From JACCUZ01 sp038246575 (GTDB lineage Bacteria > Actinomycetota > Actinomycetes > JACCUZ01), in assembly GCA_038246575.1 (NCBI GenBank), contig JBBRVU010000003.1, forward strand, positions 1 through 64,000: a DNA stretch of 64,000 nucleotides, written 5' to 3'. Positions 35,073 to 43,300 of the stretch are shown piece by piece. Each line of letters begins with the position of its first letter. Position 1 is the stretch's first letter. Under the pieces are notes generated by a model that saw only the letters and a program-made list of their open reading frames with translations, was not told the origin of the DNA and did not search any database. The position numbers and the translations under genes are program-made.

Positions 35073-35264
35073 TCAGCGGCGGGCCGACGGGACCTCCATG
35101 CCCTCGCAGACCGCGCGCCACACGCGAACGGTCTGCTCGCCCGTGGACAGGGCCTGCTCGACCGTGCGGTTCCCGAGCTCGGTGAACACGTGCAGCTCGG
35201 CGAGTGAGTCGGCGTGCGCGCCGAACTCGGCGTGCATTCGGTCCCAGAAGTCGGTCAGGCGCAT
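35073..35264 (-). CDS. DUF3046 family small protein
   Basis: 63 residues beginning MRLTDFWDRMHAEFGAHAD, the signature of DUF3046, a small actinobacterial family usually encoded close to recA/recX. Function is unknown. There is no membrane segment or signal. It is probably cotranscribed with the DUF2252 gene. Confidence 0.88.
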   Translation of the reverse strand: MRLTDFWDRMHAEFGAHADSLAELHVFTELGNRTVEQALSTGEQTVRVWRAVCEGMEVPSARR

Positions 35265-35318
35265 CGGGCCATTATCCCCCGACGACTCGGGCGATTGGCA
35301 GCACTGCCCCGTGACGGC

Positions 35319-36239
35319 TCAGCGTGCGGATCCGTCGGTCAGCGTGGAGCCGAGCTCGAGGGCACGACGGACGAAGCGCTCCGCCGGCTTCTCCGAGCGG
35401 CCCATGGGCAAGGCGACCAGGATCGAGCGTTCCGGCAGTGGCGGGTCCAGCCGCTGGACGTGGACCCTCCGGTCGTCGGCGTCGATCGCGAGCAGCGGCA
35501 TGATCGCGGTGCCGATGCCGGCTCTGACCATGGCCTGAACGGCGGCGTTGTCGTTGCTGCGGAAGACGAAGTCCGGCGCGATCCCCGCCTCGCGCAGACC
35601 GTCCTCGACGATCTGGTGGCACACACAGCCCTGGTGCCCGACGGCCGGGCGACCGTGCAGGTCGGCCAGGGCGACGACGTCGGGCAGGTCGCGGGTGTCG
35701 CTGGCCGGACTCATCGCGACGAACGGGTCGCGGCAGACCTCGTGGATGACGACCCTGTCGTCGGTGACCGGTCCGACCAGGAACGAGACGTCCAGCCGGC
35801 CGCTGACGAGCCCGTCGACGAGTACGGCGTTGTCGTCGCTCTCCACCACGCTGGTCGACAGCCCTGGCTGGGTCGCACGAATCTCGGCGAGCAGCAAGGG
35901 CAGCAGTCGGGCAGAGACACTCTGGAAGGTCCCGACGGCCAATCGACCAGCGGTGCCGTCGAGCAGCGCGGCCATCCGCGACTCCAGCAACCCGACCCGG
36001 CCCAACACGTCGGCGGCGGCGACCAGGACCTCGCGGCCACCCGCAGTCAACGTCACTGGTCTCGGTCCGCCGTGGCGCTGGAAGACCGGCATGCCCGCCG
36101 CCTTCTCCAGCGCGGCGATCTGCGCCGTGATGGCCGCCTGCGAGTAGCCCAGGGCGTCAGCCGCCCGCCGGAAGGAGCCGTGCTCGGTCACCGCCTGCAG
36201 CGCCGCGAGGTGCCGCAGCGAAAGGTCGGCGAGGGGCAT
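35319..36239 (-). CDS. LysR family transcriptional regulator
   Basis: A 306-residue regulator with the N-terminal winged helix-turn-helix AADALGYSQAAITAQIAALE (about residues 22–41) and a periplasmic-binding-like effector domain. It is divergent from the dioxygenase gene and probably controls it. A perfect 8-bp inverted repeat lies 19–41 bp upstream of its start. The inducer is unknown. Confidence 0.92.
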   Translation of the reverse strand: MPLADLSLRHLAALQAVTEHGSFRRAADALGYSQAAITAQIAALEKAAGMPVFQRHGGPRPVTLTAGGREVLVAAADVLGRVGLLESRMAALLDGTAGRLAVGTFQSVSARLLPLLLAEIRATQPGLSTSVVESDDNAVLVDGLVSGRLDVSFLVGPVTDDRVVIHEVCRDPFVAMSPASDTRDLPDVVALADLHGRPAVGHQGCVCHQIVEDGLREAGIAPDFVFRSNDNAAVQAMVRAGIGTAIMPLLAIDADDRRVHVQRLDPPLPERSILVALPMGRSEKPAERFVRRALELGSTLTDGSAR

Positions 36240-36257
36240 CTGCCCGACGGTACGCCG

Positions 36258-36280
36258 GATGATCGAGAAACGCGATCATC
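36258..36280. promoter_or_regulatory. Inverted repeat in the LysR/dioxygenase promoter region
   Basis: GATGATCG (36258–36265) and CGATCATC (36273–36280) are perfect inverted copies with a 7-nt spacer. The position close to the lysR start suggests its autoregulatory site. Confidence 0.5.
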
Positions 36281-36369
36281 GTGACAGTTTTTCATCGCTT
36301 TTCACGATCGCTTCCGCACCGTACGTTCCGGAGAACTGCCGAACAGGCCGGACCCCGAGGGAGCCCTTC

Positions 36370-37203
36370 ATGAGCACCACCGCCACCACCGTGGACGCGA
36401 GCATCGTTGACCAGGACACCGTCGAGAGCTTCCACAGCAACGGGGTGACCATCGTGCGGGGCCTGTTCACTCCGGCCGAGGTGACGACGGTGGAGCGCGG
36501 GATCGAGCGCAACCTCGCCGAGCCGGGCCCGATGCTGAAGGTGGCGAGCAAGCCGGACGACCCGGGCAAGTTCGTCGAGGACTTCTGCAACTGGCAGCGC
36601 ATCCCGGAGTTCCGCGAGATCGCGTTCGAGTCGCGCGCCGCCGACGTCGCGGCCGCGCTGATGGACAGTCGCGAGGTCCGGCTCTTCCACGATCACATGC
36701 TGGTGAAGGAGCCGGGCACCAAGCAGCACACACCGTGGCACCAGGACCAGCCCTACTACAACGTCGACGGCGCGCAGAACGCCTCGATGTGGATGCCGGT
36801 CGACCCGGTCGCGGCCGAGTCCACGTTGGAGTTCCTCGCGGGGTCGCACCGCGGCGGGTGGTTGATGCCCCGCACGTTCATGGAGAACGAGGCGAAGTGG
36901 TTCCCCGAGGGGTCGCTCGCCGAGCTCCCGGACATCGAGTCGCACCGCGAGGACCACGACATCCGCGGCTGGGCCATGCAGCCCGGCGACGCCGTGTTCT
37001 TCCACATGCTCACGCTGCACCACGCCTACGGTGTCCCTGGGAAGAACCGCCGCCGCGCGTTCTCGCTGCGTTTCCTCGGCGACGACATCACCCACGCGCC
37101 GCGCACGTGGACCACCTCGCCGGAGTTCGGTGACCTCGTCGCCGATCTTCCCGCCGGCGCACCGATGGACCACCCGCTCTTCCCTGTGCTGCGCGTCAGG
37201 TGA
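36370..37203 (+). CDS. Phytanoyl-CoA dioxygenase family (Fe(II)/2-oxoglutarate) enzyme
   Basis: A 277-residue non-haem iron oxygenase. The iron triad is HxD in PWHQDQPYYN and the distal His in MLTLHHAYGVPGKNRRRAF; the following Arg residues would hold 2-oxoglutarate. The ATG has GAGGGAG 6 nt upstream. It may hydroxylate a small molecule or lipid; the substrate is not evident. The divergent LysR gene is its probable regulator. Its last 8 bp overlap the convergent ABC permease gene. Confidence 0.88.
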   Translation: MSTTATTVDASIVDQDTVESFHSNGVTIVRGLFTPAEVTTVERGIERNLAEPGPMLKVASKPDDPGKFVEDFCNWQRIPEFREIAFESRAADVAAALMDSREVRLFHDHMLVKEPGTKQHTPWHQDQPYYNVDGAQNASMWMPVDPVAAESTLEFLAGSHRGGWLMPRTFMENEAKWFPEGSLAELPDIESHREDHDIRGWAMQPGDAVFFHMLTLHHAYGVPGKNRRRAFSLRFLGDDITHAPRTWTTSPEFGDLVADLPAGAPMDHPLFPVLRVR

Positions 37204-38020
37204 GCAGCAGCTTCTCCAGCCGCCGACCGGTGACCACCAGCCCCACGACGCCGAGCGCGACCAGCACCGCGACGTGGATCAGCGACCCAGCACCGACAGC
37301 GCCGGTCGTGAGCTCCCGGAGCAGCGTGGCCGCGTGGTAGAGCGGTGAGAAGCGCACGACCCACTGGATGGACTCCGGGTAGGTCGACAGCGGGTAGAAC
37401 GTGGCCGAGAAGAGGAACATCGGCAGCGTCGCCAGCGTGACGTACTCGAAGTCCTGCCACGACTTCATGTACGTCGTCGCCGCCGTTCCGACCGCCGCGA
37501 ACGCGAACCCGACCAGGACCACGGCCGGCAGTGCGAGGACCGCCCACCACGACGAGATCAGCCCCATCACGAGCATGACCGCCAGGAACGTCGTGGAGTA
37601 GAACGCCGCGCGCATAAGCGCCCATGCGATCTCACCCACGGCGACGTCGACCGGAGTGACCGGCGTTGCGAGCACCGAGTCGTAGAGCTTGTTGTACTTG
37701 AGCTTGAAGAAGAGGTTGAAGACCGCGTCGAACATCGCGCCGTTCATGGCGCTCGCGGCGAGCATGCCGGGGGCGATGAACACGGTGTAGGTCACGAGCT
37801 CGCCGCCGGGCAGCTCGACGTCGCCGACCAGCTTGGCCACGCCCACGCCGATCGAGAGCAGGTAGAAGACCGGCTCGAACAGGCCGGACAGGAACACCAA
37901 CCAGCTGTTGCGGTAGACGCGGATGTTGCGCTCGATGAGGTACTTCGCGCCGCCGGTGCCGAGCAGCCGCCGGCCGGGGATCGGCGGCGCCACTCGCCAC
38001 AGCAACGTCGGGCCGCTCAT
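37196..38020 (-). CDS. ABC-2 permease (DrrB-like), second
   Basis: A 274-residue permease with six membrane helices and a long N-terminal cytoplasmic arm (KYLIERNIRVYRNSWLVFLS). KYNKLYDSVLATPVTPVDVA is the conserved cytoplasmic loop of the LipB/DrrB group. It overlaps the preceding permease gene by 4 bp (ATGA). With the neighbouring permease it forms a heterodimeric exporter channel. Confidence 0.9.
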   Translation of the reverse strand: MSGPTLLWRVAPPIPGRRLLGTGGAKYLIERNIRVYRNSWLVFLSGLFEPVFYLLSIGVGVAKLVGDVELPGGELVTYTVFIAPGMLAASAMNGAMFDAVFNLFFKLKYNKLYDSVLATPVTPVDVAVGEIAWALMRAAFYSTTFLAVMLVMGLISSWWAVLALPAVVLVGFAFAAVGTAATTYMKSWQDFEYVTLATLPMFLFSATFYPLSTYPESIQWVVRFSPLYHAATLLRELTTGAVGAGSLIHVAVLVALGVVGLVVTGRRLEKLLLT

Positions 38021-38877
38021 TCGACGAGCCGCTTCTCGAACCGCCGCGCCGCGACGACGAAACCGATCGCGGCCCACAGCGACAGGTAGGCGATGTGCAC
38101 CAGCGCCGAGCCGAGATCCGGACGGCCCAGGGTGAGGTCGCGGGCCAGGTCCACGCCGTGCCAGAGCGGGATGACGTAGGCCACCGGCTCGAGCACGTCC
38201 GGAAGCTGCGTGACGGGGAAGAAGGTGCCGGAGAACAGGAACATCGGCATGATGCCGAAGCGGAACAGCATCGCGAACGCAGGCGGGTCCTCGACGGTCG
38301 CCGAGAACGCAAAGATCGCCAACGCGAAGGCCAGCCCGGTGAGCACTGCGGTGGGGACGGCCAGCACACCCCACCACGACGGGACCGCTCCGAAGAGCAC
38401 CATCACCAGGGCGAAGGCCGTCGAGGTGATGGTCAGCCGGAAAGCGACGAAGAGCAGGTGACCGGCGAGGGTGTCGACCGGACGCAGCGGGGTCGCGAGC
38501 ATCCCGTGGTAGGTCCGGTGCCACTTGATCGCGCCCATCACGGGGTACGTCGACTCGAACGAGGTCATCTGCATCGCGGTCGCGGCCAGCAGGCCTGGGG
38601 CGATGAACTCGAGGTAGCCGACACCGCCGAGAGTTCCCGCGCCGCTCCCCCGGTCGATCAACAACCCCAGACCGAGCCCCATCGCGGCCAGGAAGCCCAC
38701 TGGCTCGAGCACTGTCGAGATCGCCGAACCGCGCCAGGTGCGGCGGTACTGCGCCAGCCAGTAGGCGAACGCCCGCAGCACCAGCACGGACCGGGGCGGG
38801 AGTGGCGCCAGGTCCGGTGGCCTTCGTCGAGAAGGCACGGGCGATGACCCGGCCACCGGACCGGTGGAGACGCTCAT
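38017..38877 (-). CDS. ABC-2 permease (DrrB-like), first
   Basis: A 286-residue permease related to its downstream neighbour. The conserved loop is KWHRTYHGMLATPLRPVDTL, and the C-terminal half has PMFLFSGTFFPVTQLPDVLE, both typical of daunorubicin/lipooligosaccharide-type exporters. The start codon ATG overlaps the ATPase stop by 1 nt (TGATG). Longer extensions of the frame overlap the ATPase gene and are rejected. Confidence 0.9.
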   Translation of the reverse strand: MSVSTGPVAGSSPVPSRRRPPDLAPLPPRSVLVLRAFAYWLAQYRRTWRGSAISTVLEPVGFLAAMGLGLGLLIDRGSGAGTLGGVGYLEFIAPGLLAATAMQMTSFESTYPVMGAIKWHRTYHGMLATPLRPVDTLAGHLLFVAFRLTITSTAFALVMVLFGAVPSWWGVLAVPTAVLTGLAFALAIFAFSATVEDPPAFAMLFRFGIMPMFLFSGTFFPVTQLPDVLEPVAYVIPLWHGVDLARDLTLGRPDLGSALVHIAYLSLWAAIGFVVAARRFEKRLVE

Positions 38878-39842
38878 CAGTCGACCAGCGTCCGGCCGGT
38901 GAGGCGCAGGAAGACGTCCTCGAGGGTGCTGCGGCGGACCAGCACCGAGAGGGCCGACACACCCTGGCGGTGCAGCTCGGCGGCGGCTTCGTCGCCGTCG
39001 GTGGCGTAGAGCAGCAGCCGGTCCGGCAGGACCTCGACCCGCTGCACCAGTGCGGCCAGCGGGCGTCCGTGGTCGGCGAGCAGGCCGTCGACCTTCTCGG
39101 CAGCCACCTCGTTCTCGCCCACGGGGAAGCGCAGCTCGACCACCTCGCGGGTCGACCACTCGCGGATCAGCTCGAGCGGCGAGCCCTCGGCCGCGATCCG
39201 GCCGCCGTCCATCACGACCAGCCGGTCGCAGAGCTGCTCGGCCTCGTCCATGTAGTGCGTCGTGAGGACGAGCGTCACGCCCTGCTGCTTGAGCCGGAAC
39301 AACCGGTCCCACACGACGTGGCGAGCCTGCGGGTCCAGCCCGGTCGTCGGCTCGTCGAGCAGCAGCAGCTCGGGCTCGTTGATCAGGGACCGGGCGATGG
39401 TCAGCCGGCGCTTCATGCCACCGGACAGCGGCTCCACCTTGCTCCGCGCCCGCTCACCGAGCTGGACGAAGTCGAGCAGCGCGTCGGCCCGCTCGCCCAG
39501 GACCTTCTTCGGCAACCCGAAGTAGCGGCCGTAGACCAGCAGGTTCTCGCGAACGGTCAGCTCCGCGTCGAGGGAGTCCAGCTGTGGCACGACACCGAGG
39601 CGGGCCCGGATGCGCGCGCCATCGACGGCCGGGTCGTGGCCCAGGACCCGCAGCGTGCCCTCGGTGACCGGCGAGACGCAGCCGATCATCCGCATGGTCG
39701 AGGACTTGCCGGCGCCGTTCGGACCGAGGAAGCCGAAGGACTCCCCGCGGGCCACGTCGACGTCGATCCCGTCGACCGCGACAAAGTCGCCGAAGCGCTT
39801 CACCAGGCCGCGGGCGTGGATCAGCGGGAGGTCGTCAGGCAC
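38877..39842 (-). CDS. ABC exporter ATPase (DrrA-like)
   Basis: A 321-residue ATPase. Walker A is GPNGAGKSSTMRMI, the signature is LSGGMKRRLTIARSL, Walker B is LLLLDEPTTGLDPQ, and the H-loop is LTTHYMDEAEQ. SGGMKRR is typical of the DrrA/NodI group. The C-terminal ~90 residues are an accessory domain with LEDVFLRLTGR. The start is a GTG. With two permeases it makes a complete exporter for a lipid or hydrophobic compound; the substrate is unknown. Confidence 0.92.
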   Translation of the reverse strand: MPDDLPLIHARGLVKRFGDFVAVDGIDVDVARGESFGFLGPNGAGKSSTMRMIGCVSPVTEGTLRVLGHDPAVDGARIRARLGVVPQLDSLDAELTVRENLLVYGRYFGLPKKVLGERADALLDFVQLGERARSKVEPLSGGMKRRLTIARSLINEPELLLLDEPTTGLDPQARHVVWDRLFRLKQQGVTLVLTTHYMDEAEQLCDRLVVMDGGRIAAEGSPLELIREWSTREVVELRFPVGENEVAAEKVDGLLADHGRPLAALVQRVEVLPDRLLLYATDGDEAAAELHRQGVSALSVLVRRSTLEDVFLRLTGRTLVD

Positions 39843-39947
39843 GGTGATCGACCCTAACCCCGACCCCCGACACCAGCCGAACGAGTTTCACCGCGCCGAC
39901 ACCAGTCCGCCCCTCTTCGCGGCCCTCCGCCAGCCGGGACCGAACCG

Positions 39948-40012
39948 GAAAGGCGACGCAATGGCTGTACTTGTGGTCGAACGGGGCGTCGGAGCCCCTT
40001 GCGTCGCCTTTC
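39948..40012 (+). promoter_or_regulatory. Long stem with inner hairpin ahead of the 40.07-kb gene
   Basis: Positions 39948–39961 pair perfectly with 39999–40012 (14 bp). Inside, GGGGC (39983–39987) pairs with GCCCC (39994–39998). A 22-codon ORF with its own ribosome-site-like AAAGG starts at the inner edge of the stem. The layout resembles a leader-peptide control element. Confidence 0.5.
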
Positions 40013-40029
40013 GGGACCGCGGCGGGTGA
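39961..40029 (+). CDS. Putative 22-residue leader peptide
   Basis: ATG to TGA reading MAVLVVERGVGAPCVAFR followed by DRGG. AAAGG lies 6–10 nt upstream. Most of the ORF lies inside a 14-bp stem-loop, and it ends 40 bp before the next gene. There is no run of one amino acid that would point to a specific attenuation signal. It could be chance; evidence is placement only. Confidence 0.3.
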   Translation: MAVLVVERGVGAPCVAFRDRGG

Positions 40030-40069
40030 ACCAGATGCACGCGACCCCCCGACGACGCACACTGGTGGC

Positions 40070-40276
40070 ATGACCGAGGACGCCGAGGACGCCGAGGACG
40101 GCAGGAACGCCGCGGACGCGGCCGAGTCGGGCCGGTCGAAGGGGCGGTTCAGCAAGCTGCCGCCGCGGATCGCCTTCGACGACATGGTCGAAGTGGTGGC
40201 AGCGGAGGATCGCGCTCCGGACAACACCCCCGACCCCAACCGCGAGGTCGCCTGGAAGTACGGCCTCGCCATCTGA
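40070..40276 (+). CDS. Small hypothetical protein
   Basis: 68 residues, not recognised. The acidic N terminus (TEDAEDAEDGRN) comes from a 9-bp tandem repeat. The second half, RFSKLPPRIAFDDMVEVVA and PNREVAWKYGLAI, has ordered-looking composition and codon bias typical of the genome. No membrane segment or cysteine. A GGTGG precedes the ATG by 1 nt, so initiation may be leaderless or weak. It sits alone between the exporter operon and lhr with a structured leader in front. Confidence 0.6.
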   Translation: MTEDAEDAEDGRNAADAAESGRSKGRFSKLPPRIAFDDMVEVVAAEDRAPDNTPDPNREVAWKYGLAI

Positions 40277-40369
40277 GGCGTACGACCTCGGCGCCGGCTG
40301 GCTTTGCCGCAAACCAGCCCGGCAGGCACCGCGGCAGCGGCTGTCGGTGCTGGGGGCGAGAATGGCCCG

Positions 40370-43300
40370 GTGAGCGACGCCACCGGGTTCTCACCGGCCA
40401 CCCAGGCGTGGTTCGACGCGTCGTTCGACGCCCCCACCGCGGCGCAGACGGGCGCCTGGGACGCGATCAGCGCGGGCCGAAACGCCCTGGTGGTCGCCCC
40501 GACCGGGTCGGGCAAGACGCTGGCCGCGTTCCTCTGGTCCATCGACCGGCTGGCCGCAGCACCGCCGCCCGAGCAGCCACAGCGCCGCTGCCGGGTCCTC
40601 TACATCTCGCCGATGAAGGCGCTCGCCGTCGACGTCGAGCGCAACCTGCGGGCGCCACTGACCGGCATCCGGCACGCCGCGACGCGGCTCGGGCTCCCCG
40701 AGCCCGACCTCACCGTCGGGGTCCGCTCGGGTGACACCCCGGCCGACGAGCGCCGCCGGATCGCGCGCACCCCGCCCGACATCCTCATCACCACTCCCGA
40801 GTCCCTCTTCCTGCTGCTGACCTCGCAGGCGCGCGAGTCGCTGCGCGGCGTCGAGACCGTCATCGTCGACGAGGTCCACGCCGTCGCCGGCACCAAGCGC
40901 GGCGCCCACCTGGCGCTCTCGCTCGAGAGGCTGGACGACCTGCTCGAGCGACCAGCCCAGCGGATCGGCCTGTCCGCCACGGTGCGACCGGTCGAGGAGG
41001 TGGCCCGGTTCCTCGGCGGTCCGCACGACGTCACCGTGGTGTCACCGCCGTCGGCCAAGACGGTCGAGCTGCAGGTCGTCGTCCCGGTCGAAGACCTCGG
41101 CGAGCTCGGCGCGACCACGGGCGAGGTCAGCGGATCCGCAGCCGGTGAGGAACGACGTACGTCCATCTGGCCGCACGTCGAGGAGCGCATCGCCGACCTC
41201 ATCGAGGCCCACCGCTCGACGATCGTCTTCGCCAACTCGCGACGGCTGGCCGAGCGGTTGTGCGCCCGGCTCAACGAGATCCACTACGAGCGCGTGACCG
41301 GCGAGGAGCTGCCTTCACCCGGCAACCAGACTCCGGCCGCGGTCATCGCCCAGTCCGGCTCCTCGGTCCCCCGGCCCGACGACGCCGTGCCCGAGATCGC
41401 CCGCGCGCACCACGGCTCGGTGTCCAAGGAGCAGCGCGCCCAGATCGAGGACGCCCTCAAGTCCGGCCGGCTGCCCGCGGTCGTCGCCACGTCTTCACTC
41501 GAGCTGGGCATCGACATGGGTGCCGTCGACCTCGTGATCCAGGTCGAGTCGCCACCGTCGGTCGCCAGCGGGCTGCAGCGGGTGGGTCGCGCCGGGCACC
41601 AGGTCGGTGCGGTGTCCAAGGGCGTGATCTTCCCGAAGTACCGCGGTGACCTGGTGCAGACCGCCGTCGTCGCCGAGCGGATGCGCGCCGGGCAGATCGA
41701 GGCCCTGCGCTATCCCCGCAACCCTCTCGACGTGCTCGCGCAGCAGGTGGTGGCGATGGTGAGCCTCGACGAGTGGGGCATCGAGGAGATGTACGACCTG
41801 GTGCGCCGGGCCGCGCCCTACTCCTCGCTTCCCCGGTCGGCGTTCGACTCCGTGCTCGACATGCTCGCGGGGCGCTACCCGTCCGACGAGTTCGCCGAGC
41901 TGCGGCCGCGACTCGTCTGGGACCGGGTTGCCGGCACGCTGACCGGCCGTCCCGGCGCGCAGCGGCTCGCGGTCACCAGCGGCGGCACCATCCCCGACCG
42001 CGGCCTGTTCGGAGTGTTCCTGGTCGGCGAGAAGCAGAGCCGCGTCGGCGAGCTCGACGAGGAGATGGTCTACGAGTCGCGGGTCGGTGACGTGTTCACC
42101 CTCGGCTCGACCGCCTGGCGCATCGAGGACATCACCCATGACCGGGTGCTCGTGACGCCGGCGCCGGGACAGCCGGGGCGGCTGCCGTTCTGGAAGGGCG
42201 ACTCGATCGGCCGGCCCGCCGAGCTCGGCCGGGCACTGGGCGCGTTCACCCGAGAGCTGACTGCCCTGGCCCCCGCGGCGGCTCGCGAGCGGGTCCTCGC
42301 CAGCGGGCTCGATGCCTGGGCGGCCGACAACCTGCTCTCCTACCTCAGCGAACAGCGCGCAGCCACCGGGCACCTTCCCGACGACCGCACGATCGTGGTC
42401 GAGCGCTTCCGCGATGAGCTCGGCGACTGGCGGGTGGCGATCCACTCTCCCTACGGCGCGCAGGTGCACGCCCCGTGGGCGCTGGTGGTGGCGGCCCGGC
42501 TGCGCGAGCGCTACGGCGTGGACGTGCAGGCGATGCACGCCGACGACGGCATCGTGCTGCGGCTGCCCGACGTCGAGCTCGACGGTGGCGTGGACGTCGG
42601 CGCCGGCGCGCGTGGCGCCGCGTGGATGGGCGGCGAGTTCGCTGTGCTCGAGCCCGACGAGGTGGAGCCGCTGGTCACCGCCGAGGTCGGCGGGTCGGCC
42701 CTGTTCGCGGCGCGGTTCCGCGAGTGTGCGGCGCGAGCTCTGCTGCTGCCCAGGCGCGACCCCGGGCGGCGCACCCCGTTGTGGCAGCAGCGGCAGCGCT
42801 CGGCCCAGCTGCTGTCGGTGGCCAGCGACTACGGCTCGTTCCCGGTGCTGCTCGAGACGATGCGCGAGTGCCTGCAGGACGTCTTCGACGTGCCCGGCCT
42901 CGTCGAGCTGATGCGCGAGCTGGGCGACCGAAGGATCCGCGTCGTGGAGGTCGAGACGGCCACGCCGTCGCCGTTCGCGCGGTCTTTGTTGTTCGGCTAC
43001 GTCGCGCAGTTCCTCTACGAGGGCGACTCGCCGCTGGCCGAGCGCCGGGCCCAGGCGTTGTCGCTGGACGCGACGCTGCTGGCCGAGCTGCTGGGTCAGC
43101 AGGGCTACGGCGCGCTGCGCGAGCTGCTCGACCCCGACGCGATCGCCTCGGTGGCCGCCGACCTACAGCGCCTGTCCGACGGCCGGGGGGCGCGCAACGT
43201 CGAAGGTGTTGCCGACCTGTTGCGGCTGCTCGGGCCGCTGTCGACCGCGGAGGCGGTTGCCCGCGGCGCGACTCCGCAGTGGCTGGCCGAGCTCGAGGAG

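Noticed and set aside
39948..40012. MITE or other transposable inverted repeat
   Set aside because: No target-site duplication flanks it and no second copy was noticed in the window.
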